The position numbers and the translations under genes were made by a program. A stretch of DNA of 64,000 nt, taken from Glandiceps talaboti (taxonomy: Eukaryota; Hemichordata; Enteropneusta; Spengelidae). Positions 38,813-51,700 of the stretch are shown piece after piece (the first letter of the stretch is position 1; each line of letters starts with the position of its first letter). The stretch covers positions 13,353,209-13,417,208 of the forward strand of contig NC_135565.1 in the NCBI RefSeq assembly GCF_964340395.1. Reading direction: 5' to 3'. The notes under the pieces were generated by a model. The model searched no databases, was not told the DNA's origin, and was given only the letters and a program-made list of their open reading frames with translations.

Positions 38813-39757
38813 TATCAAAATCAGGACTTCCCTGTCTCAATTCTTCCCCGTTTGCTTCCCTCCCGCTAACGATCGAAGAAAATTGTCCGTCAACTGAAAA
38901 GTTACGTAAGAATTTATTTTTAAAGGACACCTTCCTTGACTACAGCTACTTGCCTTCTTTGTAAGATTTACATGTCTCCGTTTCAATATGGCGGCAACAG
39001 TTAATATTACTCGTAAATTAGAAAAAAGGACATTGTCTCTTCACAGTTGAAACGTGTTTATCTGTGTGTCAACAACGTAATATCCCATGAGTAAATCACC
39101 AAGCCTACATCATTTTAGCAACAATGTTTTATATTTTATTAAAATTTTAAAGATGGCGACGTAGGAAAGGAAAACAGTCCTTATAATAATTATGTAATAG
39201 TTTGTAATAACACATTACGTTTGTACGATATTGTTCTAGGGTTTTTTCAAAGACAAACAAATCGAAAAGAATTAATGATCATCTGAATCTCGCAGTTTAA
39301 TATATTCGCAGAGCAAATTTAATATTCATGATCACTGAGTGCTTATTCCCTTCAGTGTAAAACATTTCTCATTCATTGTGCAACCATATCGCATGAATAA
39401 TACTATTTCTGCCTATATCTTGCAATGGCCCACAGCTAAGATACCCTATGAAGGCACACCGTTAACTTGATGTGAATCTGAAATTGCAAATAATTGTAGG
39501 TATTGTAAAATCATGAAATCGCTCTTGCACAACATTTTTCACCTTGTTAGTGTGTATGTGTCTTAGTACAATAGTCAGTAAATTTTCGATTAAGAGTGTA
39601 TATCCTACTCAACACCTTGACAATAGGGATGATGATATCGATGTACAGCGCTTTCCATCTTCACGATCATTTACAAGTTGCTTGTTCTGTAGTGACACTT
39701 TAGTAGCGGTATCATTTTATCTACGAATTTGGAAGTGATATACATGTACATACATAC

Positions 39758-39813
39758 CACAGGGGACAGCAGGCATGTAATTGATTGATTGATTGATCGA
39801 GCGAGCGAGGGAT

Positions 39814-39854
<41 letters not shown>

Positions 39855-40143
39855 ACTTTTTGTATTTAAAAACCTTTTTTGTGATATTGATCATTGACTG
39901 ATTTTTTGTGGTAATATAAAACATTCTTTTTTTTCTCCCCCCCCCCCTAATCTATTAATTACCAAGGCATCGGTTACAGGAACAATTTCCTTTATCTCTG
40001 GGAGATTATCACACCAAACAAACACTTAGCCATGTACAAGCTAGTTTAACTACACAAATTAATCATTCCTCAAATAATCAATCAATCAAACAATCACTCG
40101 GTCGATCGATCAATCAATCAATTACATGCCTGTTTTCCCTGTG
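39758..40143. mobile_element. MITE with inverted ends CACAGGG...CCCTGTG
   Basis: Left CACAGGGGACAGCAGGCATG and right CATGCCTGTTTTCCCTGTG are inverted, each followed inward by a gatt/aatc array. Flanks tacatacatac and tacattcatac may be a target duplication. AT-rich interior without a frame. Confidence 0.65.
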
Positions 40144-40152
40144 TACATTCAT

Positions 40153-40197
<45 letters not shown>

Positions 40198-40525
40198 TAT
40201 CAGAAGAGAGGTCGCTGGGGGCGCACTATAAGCATCAGTTCCTAGCTGAAATTAAATCATTTAATCAGAACTCATGGATATTAAATATCTTCGCAGATAC
40301 CGGAAACGTTGGTACATGTTTGGATTGATAATTTACTTTGAAGCATATCGTCAGATGGAAGAGATATTTACAGCTATTGCATACATACATACATACATAC
40401 ATACATACATACATACATACATACATACACAGAAGATAGGTCGCTGGGGGCGCACTATAACCATCGGTTCCTCGCCGAAATTAAACCGTTTCATCAGAAC
40501 TGATGTGGTGTACGTCAAAATGAAT
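40144..40525. repeat. Two microsatellites with duplicated ~80-bp flank
   Basis: (CAGA)n at 40,155-40,197 and (CATA)n at 40,378-40,429 are each followed by ggtcgctgggggcgcactat and a related 80-bp stretch. Confidence 0.8.
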
Positions 40526-41814
40526 TGTTGGTATAGTGGGTAAAACATTCACAATATTGAGTGGGCAGTTGGCTGGCGGGTTAGTTGAAATCCAATGGGA
40601 AGGAGGGTGGAATTACGAAGGCCAGATATCATTCACCACTAGTGGGAGGAGGGTATATGAGAAGAGCTAAACATCCTCGCAATTATGATTTTGGGGGACG
40701 ATTCTATTAAAAAACATCATTTATGATGTGAAACAACAGATCTGGCTGCATCTGATTCAACACGGGGATAACGAATAATATACATCCGTTATAGTTTGAG
40801 GAATGTTCGTCAAACCCCCTCTCCTCCCCAACACACACACACACACGATTCATCATGTTTTCTGTTCTAATATTTGTCTGTATGGAATTCTATTTTAAGG
40901 CAAACTTCGGGCCACTTCAGTATATACCATATGCGTTAGAGATTAGTTCTCCAACGTACAACTATCGAGTACCGTTCCTTGACCTTTGACCGACGTATTC
41001 CATTCATTTTACTCGTCAATACAATAAGGGAAGTCGATCAGGGCGATGGGGGCGCAATTAACGTTTCGAAATGTGTAAGGTGCTACTTCAATAGGCTAAA
41101 GTCTTTGGGCTATAAGATTTGATTTGAACCATCACTGGGCTGGCCCCAGTCAACCACGTATTACGAAGGGGGCTTGGTAGGACAGAGGTTCCTTACTGCG
41201 GTTACTATAAAGTGTATTATATAGGACAGTTGTGATGATATAGGTCCGTACCAGGGGTGATAATTAAACAACTCTCACACTCAACACGCCTTCAAAATAA
41301 CACATCATGGCCGTTTGGTATGAACAGTTAATTACTGTAAAAAAATATTATCATACTAAAATTTGAAAATTTGTAAATAGGACAGTATTTTTTAGTCCAA
41401 TATCAAAACAAATAAAGTTTTCACATGTAAACCTGTCAGATACACAGCAAACTAAATGTTGGCCTTTCTTACACTATAAACGTGTACAGTGTTTGCTGAA
41501 TCGTTTGCGGCTTGTTTCTCCTTTTTTTCTCTCTCTCTCTCTTTTTTGTGTTTTCGCATACCAACGGCAGTGATGTGTACACTTAATCAACACTTTGTCA
41601 TATTTTTAAATTAATAACACAACAATAACTCTATTGTACGTTATCTTTGATTCGGTGGATTTATTTACTTACAGTTTCATTCCTGTCGATAACATAACAA
41701 TAACAGTTTTAGACCAAACCGAAGACACTACATTATACTTTGTACTCTCGGTTACGTTTTTCTAACACAGACTTCAGCACCCTCACCACCACCCCCACCC
41801 CCCCCATTCCCCAG

Positions 41815-42175
41815 TTCTAGTTCAACCTAATCGAGAGTCTAATCTCCCCTTTCGGTTTAACCTAATCGAGAGTCTAATCTCCCCTTTCGGTTTAACTTAT
41901 TGATAGACTAATCTCACCTTTCGGTTTAACCTAATCGAGAGTCTAACTCTCCTTTCGGTTTAACCTATTCGAGATAGAGTAAATATCCCCCCTTTCGGTT
42001 CAACTTAGTTCAGATATACCAATTCCTCCACCCCTTTCCTGTTTAAGTTACTCGAGATATACTAATCCCCCTCCTCCCCCCCCCCCACCCCTTTTCCATC
42101 CAACTTAATCGACATATACAAAGTCAATGTCTTTCGGTTTAGTCTAATCCAGATAGACAAAATCGTACCTTTTCG
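41815..42175. repeat. Degenerate ~36-bp minisatellite
   Basis: About nine copies of a unit built on cctttcggtttaacctaatc plus gagagtctaatctc, with decay to the right and a stray copy at about 42,320. No gene is seen in 40,530-42,860. Confidence 0.8.
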
Positions 42176-42863
42176 GAAATATTGACAAAATAAAGACAAT
42201 CACATTTTGAGAGCTGTCCATTCACTAGTTTCATTTCAATTCAGATGTTATACAAGAAATTAGAATCACATACTTTTCCAATGTTATAATTTTGTCAATA
42301 AACGAAATAATAGGCACGTTAGTTTAACCTAATCGCGAGAGAATTAATCTTCCCCTTTCGATTAAACTCGTTTAAATTTGATAACGTAATATTGATTCCT
42401 TCTATTGTTTACGAGGAACGATACAGTGACATCCACAGAGGGCAAAATATTCTCCATCTTCGTTTATGTGGAGATTTGAATCCAAACTTTGGTTGTCATA
42501 AAAAATACCATATTTGCTGGACAGTATACACGAAATAACTATGTAAGCCCCAGGGCAGACAAGATGTTATTGTCGCAAGAATTAATTTATGAGAATTGGT
42601 GTTTTACTCTCGAAACATTAAGTGGCATATTTTATTTTCAAACCAATGTTTAACTCGGTTACGTAATCATCAAACACAGAGGACAATCAGAATACATACA
42701 GTAGATTGCATAATGGTATGGGGTTTAGTTGGACACCAATGATTTGAAAGAATCTCAGTATTTTACGAAAGTATAGACAACACCAAAGTCAAGTTGGCAT
42801 ACTTTGCACAGACAATTTATGTTCATGATCACATAACTCAAAATCTGTCTGTCTGTCGTATGT

Positions 42864-43050
42864 TTGTATGTATGTATGTATGTATGTATGTATGTATGTA
42901 TGTATGTATGTATGCATGCATGCATGTATGCCTGATGCATATACATCTGTTTGATTACTTGCTTGTCTGTTTGTTTGTTTCGTTTTTGTGTTTTGTTTGT
43001 TTGTTTGTTTGCTTGTTTGTCTGTCTGTCTGTTTGTTTGTTTGTTTGTTC
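42864..43050. repeat. (TATG)n and (TGTT)n/(TGTC)n arrays
   Basis: About 14 TATG units, a spacer, then mixed TGTT/TGTC units. The open frames across them are low-complexity artefacts. Confidence 0.9.
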
Positions 43051-43514
43051 TGTGGTAACTAATGCTGTCGACTATTTCCTTCCTATAATACTGTCTTTCT
43101 GTCAAAGGTTCTGTTAGTATCCATCAACTAAACGTCATACTATTTAGCATCTGACTCTACTATAACGAGAATCCACTGGTATTACATTCATAGTAACGTC
43201 ATAGAAACACACCAGTTATCATGACGTCATGTCGAGAATGTGCCTGGCCTATGATATTATTTTGACAACCAAAGATGAGTTCATATATATGTTGCATTAT
43301 TTCCACAAATCACACATGCAACACCTGGATATGTGTAAATGATGCCGGTGACAAAGATTAACAGCAACTGGTCAATTTTCAACCAAATTTCTCAGAAATA
43401 AAAAAATCTCTTTTATATATCGCCATATATATCATAGGTAACTGTGTAAGATATTACTGTACATATGTGATTTAGAGAGATATTCAGTTATTGTTAAATA
43501 ACTGGACACCTTCA

Positions 43515-44250
43515 CCAAGTCGAGTTAAGTTGAGTTGAGTTGAGTTAAGTTGAGTTGGGTTAGGGGGTTGAGCTGAGCTGAGTTGAGTTAAGTCGAGTTG
43601 AGTCGAGTTGAGTTGAGTTGAGTTAAGTTGAGTTGAGTTGAGTTGAGTTGAGTTGGGTTGAGTTGAGTTGAGTTGAGTTGAGTTGAGTTGAGTTGAGTTG
43701 AGTTGAGTTGAGTTGAGTTGAGTTGAGTTGAGTTGAGTTGAGTTGAGTTGAGTCGAGTTGAGTCGAGTTGAGTTGAGTTAAGTTGAGTTGAGTTGAGTTG
43801 AGTTGAGTTGGGTTGAGTTGAGTTGAGTTAAGTCGAGTTAAGTCGAGTCGAGTTAAGTTAAGTTGAGTCGAGTTGAGTTGAGTTAAGTTGAGTTGAGTTG
43901 AGTTGGGTTGAGTTAAGTTGAGTTGAGTTGAGTTGAGTTGAGTTGAGTTGAGTTGAGTTGAGTTAAGTTGAGTTGAGTTGAGTTGGGTTGGGGTTGAGTT
44001 GAATTGAGTTGAGTTGAGTTGAGTTGAGTTGAGTTAAGTCGAGTTAAGTCGAGTCGAGTTAAGTTAAGTTGAGTCGAGTTGAGTTGAGTTAAGTTGAGTT
44101 GAGTTGAGTTGGGTTAAGTTGAGTTGAGTTGAGTTGAGTTGAGTTGAGTTGAGTTGAGTTGAGTTGAGTTAAGTTGAGTTGAGTTGAGTTGGGTTGGGGT
44201 TGAGTTGAATTGAGTTGAGTTGAGTTGATTTGGGTTGGGGTGAGTTTGTT
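43515..44250. repeat. (GAGTT)n pentanucleotide satellite with higher-order repeat
   Basis: About 145 units of gagtt with variants gagtc, aagtt, aagtc and gggtt. Variant strings recur about 170 bp apart (aagtcgagttaagtcgagtc at 43,830 and again near 44,036), showing duplication of multi-unit blocks. Confidence 0.95.
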
Positions 44251-45582
44251 GGGTTTGGTGAAGCCGAGTTGCCTTTTGACTCGCTCCTATTCTGTTTGAC
44301 TGTTTAAATTCAGTAGATATTTTAGAATCATGAAGTATCAACTACCGAAACATAATGCCTGAAATTCGTGGTCTTTATGTCATTCTTTCAAAATAACTTT
44401 TGAAATATTTTTTACACTGATTAAAACGTGGGTCAGATTGAGAAATTCAAAGTTGGAACACTTCATATAAATCAAACTGATAAATGATAAATATATTATG
44501 GCGATATACAAGTTGATTCACACACTAATAAAACAACATGCATTAAAAAAAACCATCGCGATTGATTCTAGATTAATAGGCAAGCGTTGTCGGCATCATT
44601 TTCTGATAACAAACCCGGCATCTGAAATTTAAAAACGAAATATATTTTTAAAAATTAACAAAATAATAGCATACGTTTTTAAAAGAGAGTTGCATAACTT
44701 AAGATTGCAAACACTTACAAAAACAAAAGCCTTCAAAAAACATGATATTTTAATTCAAAACTAATTACGAATAGTCATAACTAACCAAATGAATTACAGA
44801 GACTTGCAGCCTTTATTTATCACTCATTAAAAATCAGGTCAGAAGCAAATAATTTCATGGAACTGTAACATATATTTGATTAATATGATATGATAAAACA
44901 TTAACCAAATAGATTCTCTAAGTGTATGAAATTACATAAATCGCCAAACAGTGGAAATAATGGCTCAGCATTTGATGAATAATTGTTAATTTTAATCATC
45001 ATAATGTGTTCCATGGAATATCCATCACTGTATTATCACAATCTCTTTTAAACCAAGAGTGATGAACGAGATGATTAGACATACATACACTACAGTACAA
45101 TCAAAGAAATATTAATTTTGTAAATGATAAATCGTGTTCATAAATCAGAGAAAATGATGAATACAACAACTGTTACGTTTAATAAATCCACCACAATGAA
45201 ATTCAAGGCAGTAAGAAATCTTATTTTAAATGCTTCAAAATAGTGAACATTTAAACAATTTATAAAGATATGGACACATTTGTACATAAAGATATTAAAA
45301 TATTTATTCATTATCAAATAAACTCCCGTTACTTAGTAGAGTGGCTTACATAATATACACTTCCCAACGCTGTCGAACTTAGTTAGCCATACACTTATTA
45401 CACAACATACCAACTACCATTACACACCAAACAGAAACTTTCATATCAACAAAGTATACCACACAGTATAAATATTTGATGTGTGGAGCTACCTCCCCAC
45501 CCCCACCCATCCCTGCCACCCACCCCATCTTCTCATTCTTTTTAAACGTTAATTAATACTTACCAAAATATGCATTCAGTAT
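44250..45582. other. AT-rich 3' flank of the sushi gene
   Basis: No frame or repeat family recognised. Minus-strand AATAAA occurs at 44,812-44,817, and another may lie near 45,300; either could end the sushi-gene transcript. Confidence 0.3.
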
Positions 45583-48500
45583 CTAGGTTGTAAGTAAGGC
45601 AAGTACCACTATGACCATATTCCAGGCTAGAAACTTATTCAGTGCTGGAATAGCGCCACTGTCCCCATTACCTAGAAATAAATAAATATTAATACGATAT
45701 TTACTTTTTATGGTAACCGACATGAATAGCAAATTATTTGATTTGGAGCTTTCCCATATGTTTTCACCGAATGATAGTACTTTCATCAAAGTATTTGTAG
45801 ACACAAATATCAAGAGGTAGAAAATTACCATGTAATTGTACTACTCAGAACCTTGAAAACATGTTAAAATTGATGAATACTTTTGTTGCTCCCCCTAACT
45901 GTAAAATTTGACAATGATAATTTTCTGTCAAACATCTCCATTGGAAATAGAGATTTCTCATTGACAATACTTATGTCAAACAAACGAGTTTAAAGATTAT
46001 AACTTAATTAATGCAAGGGAATCTCTTGCATATTATGTTTAAAACTAAACCTTCTAAAAGACTTCTACAATTTCGACAGCATAAAAAATCCCCCATTATT
46101 AAATGTATACTGTGTCTTCATTAACGGGAATATGCAGAATTTATAGAAGCCATTAAATGGGGTAGGGTAGCAAAAGATGGGATTACAACATACAAGAGTA
46201 TTGCCGTTCATGTGAACTGCTATGGTGTAATATTGTTGTACAGGCCGGCATAGGTGTAATTATATTTTATTGGAGAACAAAAGCAAGCGTATATTACAGC
46301 TGCATTTCCTTAACCCTGCACTAGCTGTAAACTAGCGTATTACTTTTTCAATCAGACAACCACTGAAACAACAAATTTACAGTTAAAACCGTCACAAATT
46401 TTCTAAAAGGTGAGTAAAGCACCTATAAACAAACATTTCTGTATGTTTGATGGGTCAGGAAATGTCATTTTCACCAACTCTGCATAGCACGGTCTCTCTA
46501 TAAATGTGGGATTCCAAATATAGGCTTATCTGACAGACTGCTGTACAAAACGTGAGCGAGGCACTGTTCGTTATTGACAATGTCTGGAGCTTCGTTTTGC
46601 TCTCACAACTGATCTCAGCATTGTACTGCAATCGGTTTTAAACTGATGAAGCTCCTAACATCTTCAATTGCCCATAATGCAGTGTACAACAAGCTTTTCC
46701 TAAGGGAGATTTGCCATCATGTGTTATAACTTTATTTTAGAGAGGTTGCACGATGCAGGGTTGGTGAGAAAATGACTTTTATTGTGTCCCTGTAAGTTTG
46801 GTACTTACATTCACCGTCAGTGCAGGTTGCCACCTCACCACTCCATTTCTTATCCGTCATACAAGTTATCTCTGCATCTCCACATCGTTTAAAGCCAGAA
46901 TCACAGGTGACCATCACCTTTGTACCACTTGTGACAGCAGTGCTGGACAGAGAGCCATTAGTTGGTGCCGTCAGTACAGGGCAATTAGTACTGCTAGAAG
47001 CTGAAAGATATAAACATAAACAAAATATCTGAATTTTGTAAAAAAAAAAAAATACAGCGAAAGTTAGAAACAACGACCAGTTGTATCACGAGAGACTTTA
47101 ATGCCGCACAGAAGTACATGATTTCGAAAAGCTTTTTACTTCCTTAAGGGGGGTTTAGGTAGCTACGTTGTCTGTCCATGGATCTGTGCGATCATTCCCT
47201 CAAACGTGGTTGGCTCATTTAAAACGAAATTTGGTAATACATTTTTATGGTAATAGTGGTTATTATAACATTTTTAACGAGATATGTGCAAGGCATTGGC
47301 AAAAGTGACATAAACAATGTCGGTACAGTAGATCAAGTGGTAGATGTCCTCATGAAAAAAAATGGAATAGTCCATATATTCACTCTCACCACTGGTGGTG
47401 TCGTTTACAGTTGTCTATACACTACCTTTACTGGAGACAATTGGTTAAAGTCTGTCTGGTTCGTGTTATTCTGTCGCATATTGTGAATCTGAAAATATCA
47501 ACAGCTTTATTGCTCAGTGATTTCTAATTTTAAGTATTAATATAACTGCATAATCTAACATATTATTTCAGCGTTAGTATTGACCTTCTAGTTGAGTACT
47601 TCATGGTGGATATTCCGTTTTCCTTATGTCGCCATATAATTCAGTTTCTACTTTCAACCAACCAATGTTTGACATGCACTTATGTATGACCTTCACCTTT
47701 CAACTTAAAAGCGTACTTGAAATTTTATTACATTAATCTAGCCACCTCAAGGCTCATTTACCTGATCCACAGCCTGTTGGCATGGTACCACTCCATACTC
47801 CATCAGTACAGGTTCTCGAAGCATCACCATCACTTAATGTCTCGCCAGTTGTAACGCAGGTTATAGCTACTATTGTACCACTGGTGAGTGTGTTATCAGG
47901 AGTCACTTTTACACCAGTTGGAATTGTCAGAGCAAGGCAGTTTCCGCCTGTATAAAGAGAAGGGAAGACTTAGTCTAGCTCTATGAATAACGTATAAGAA
48001 AACAAACAAATAATAAGACTGTAATCGAACATGAGGTAACTACATAGGAAATAAAAAGCAAATAGCGTTTTAAAATTTACATATGAAAGCGAGCAAGTTT
48101 CATATTAACACTAATCTTTTTCCAGGGAGATTTTTTGGTTAAAGTTTGCATACGTTTCGAAAAGAATGGTAAAAGTAAAGTAAGGGTAAAAAATCTATTT
48201 CGTTATTATTGTTCAGCTTGCTTGGCGTTTGCAACATTCGTGATACGAGTATTACATTGCATTACTATTAGCGATGATTGTTTAATCTATTAAAATAAAA
48301 TAATGATGAAATTGGGAAATTGGGCTAAATGTTATGGGTACAATAGTACCGTCTGTTCATGAGATATTAACAGAATAGTGTCATTCATTTTAACGATATA
48401 GTGTACGGGAAGGTGAATGCCTAGTTACGTCATTCGCTAACTACATTCTAGTTATTCTATCTCTTAGGGCGCAAGTCTTTCCTGCATTTTGGTGGGCGCG

Positions 48501-48662
48501 AAGTTTTGTGGATCTTCCTGTACGTATTTTACCGTATATTAATTATAACTTTTCACGTTGTCTACTCTACAGGTTTTCGTAGAGTAGTCTGTTCATGACT
48601 ATATTGCATCCCCCTTGCTACAGAATTTTCATTCGAAATATAGGCGATTTTACTTTTTGTTA

Positions 48663-48704
<42 letters not shown>

Positions 48705-51700
48705 ACTTTATTTCGGGAAAGAAAAGAACGCAAACAGGCTCATAAACATCCCATAGATAAAAACTATACATAAAAAACAGCATTTTAAAACAAGTAAGAC
48801 TTCAAAAAAGACAACCTGACAAATACACACATGAACAAATAAAAGCATTTAAAAATACAACAAATCTCTATACAGTTTACGAATCCCCGAATAGAGAATT
48901 GTATCGGAATTTAGCACTGCTGCAATTAAACTATTTTGACTGTTTCCGATACGTTCAAAAAAGTTGTACACCAATTTACGTCTAAGAGCCCCAAAAGTGG
49001 GGATTGTGTGCTGTACAAACATACGACTGGCACTGCAATCACGTGAGTAATCCATCAGAATGCGAAACGCATTGTTGTAACCAACTCTAAGGTTGTTAAG
49101 ACACTTCTTATTGTACAATGACCACAGCTGTGAGCAGTACATATTCGAGCAAAAAGTTCTAAACAATGTAGCCTTAACCTCAATTGTATAGTGTGCAAAC
49201 TTACGGAGTAAAGTATAGACTGGATAACCTGTAACTTTTGCATTCTAACACAGTCGGTTTAGGTATCGGTGATCTTTAGCACATATTGGTTTTGTATATC
49301 AAGTGTAACAAGTATACTAACCTGGACAGGTTTTTGTCCCGGCTTGGTCAGCGCCTGTTCCAAAGGGTATACAGAATCTGTTGTTAGCTGCATTGCTGTC
49401 TGCATTAGTTGAATCCAGAATTTCTACGCATACATGAGTATAAGCAGCACATTTGGTAATGTCGTCTAAAGTGATCGATGCTCCGAGACCTGGGATACTT
49501 GTAGCAGTGTCAGTAGTTGTCAGTGTTCCTGTGAGTCCTGTCACTTCCGTTTCAACTGATGGGGAAGCACCGTCACCGTTAGTGATATACAGTTTGACAC
49601 CAGTCACTGCAATACCTCCATTAGTAGCGTCTTGGGTCAGGTCTACTGTAAAGGCGATTGTTGTTGCAGTGGCTGAGTAGGTTGTGGTAGCCGCATCGGT
49701 AATCGTCAAACCAGTCGCTCCTACATCTAAGATGGAAATAGAAAACATCGTGAAAAACTGTACATCTTACTACTGAAACGAGTTCGCTAAATCTGTCATA
49801 CGACGATCATACTAGCAGTTTGTAAACTATTAGTTACGTCCAAGTTTTTTGAAAAATAAGGGCCTGTCTGGTTATGATTCAAATAAAATATATAGATTAC
49901 ACTTTGTGTCCTTTCATTTATCGTTCTTTAACTTAGTGACGATGAAAATGGATAATATCGAAATCCCAATAACTAGTAAGTATTTTCAGGAATACTAAAT
50001 ATCCAGGAGTAGAGTAAAGAGGTACAAACAAACAAATTTACAAATTATCCCAGACCTATTAGAACAATATGTATAAATCCTACATGAAATCAATTTTTTT
50101 CAACATTTAGATTATCCTTCACAGTCGGAACTCAAGTTTTAGGAACCATCTTCCAAAACGGTGAAACTATAGTTTTTCAGATTGTGGTTCTTACCTGCGG
50201 CTTTAACAGACGTCAAAAGGTGCAATACAATGCAGAGACATACTATCTTCACCCTGGTGAAATTGAAATGAACCCCGTTACTACTGGCTGGTATTTACTA
50301 ATTACATTTACCTGACATTCACAGTGTTACCTTGTCACTTGCAATAACTTGAAGATTCTGTTTCATTTAATAAACATGTGTAGTTAAATTCAAAGAAGTC
50401 AGCAAACTAATTATGATCATGGTTTGATACCACTTATTCTGGAAAAACTGTTTACCAATATAACACATAAATCATTGCTTTGACAATATTTCAGCATACC
50501 TTAATTGCTAAAGTGATGACGTTATATTGTATCAAAAGCACGTCTACAACTTAGAAAAATGAAGTTTAGCCCAAACTAGGGCCAATATTATTCAACACGC
50601 TGTTTAATGTAGATGTCGTGGATAAAAACGACGGACAAATTTCATACAACAACTAAGATAAATTTCGGAGTCCATTAACAAACAAACAAACAAACAAACA
50701 AACAAACAAACAAAAATTTTGAAATAGAGGTCAAAATGGTATCAAAATTAAGCCATTTTAGAATCCAATATGGCTGTCAAATACTGTCTATGGGAAAATT
50801 AAAAATGGGCGACTTGCTTGAAAATAAGTCGGTGGATCTACAAAGTTCTGTTGTTATTTCCAATGAGTCAAAAGCGAGCTTCCATATCACAAAGTTTTGA
50901 GAAATTTTTCGACCTTTCCTTTTCATTGAAAAGCTGGCATCTAATTTCTACCTTGACTTGTCCGTTTCCCACATTACGAGTTCAAAACTGTTTTTATTCC
51001 TTGGTAGAGTTATACAAAACTATCTGTTTGATGCAATAGCACACATGTTTAGCGTGTTCGCGGGGCGCGTTGACGATGTAATATATCAAACATCGACTAA
51101 CCAGTGGCGTGTATCCGAGAATTTCAGTAATGTGCGTAGTATCAAACGACTGAACGTCGTGACATCTTGGTTTTCGATCCTTCCCAGAGCGGAATCCTGC
51201 ACATACGATACGTATCGTGTAACTTTGACATTTTAAATACCCTGGAAGACGATCTTCAAACAAATTGTTTGAATGGAATGCTTAGTGACAATCAAGCTTA
51301 CATTTCCCCGATATGTGCTCGACACTCATTTCCTAAGATTGACAGATGACACTAGCCCCATTTACACGTAGGTCGTCCTACCTGAGGCAGTCCCAAGTCC
51401 TACCTGAGGTAGGATAGGTTTGTGTCTACACGTACACGTAGGAAGGTTGCGGCGTAGATGTCCGTCCTATGTACTGTCAGGACGGAGTCAGGAGGGTTTC
51501 AGCAAACCTCTCAAAGGTGTCCTAAATCAGGACGGTTTCAGGACGTGCTTTCGTCTACACGGGCTTCAAACTATTCTGAATCCTACCTCACGTAGCATTT
51601 GTGTGCCGTGTAGATGGCAGGGAACATTGATAGGTCATGTTATCGGAATCACTTATCTCAATGAAGTCTAGAATAGAGCATTTACTGGGAGGTAAATAAA

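Noticed and set aside
43515-44250. Regular spaced repeats considered as a CRISPR array
   Set aside because: A continuous pentamer satellite with no spacers, in a eukaryotic sequence.
49453-49680. Plus-strand Val/Pro-rich frame
   Set aside because: Antisense shadow of sushi-gene exon 3. The same applies to 46798-47032.
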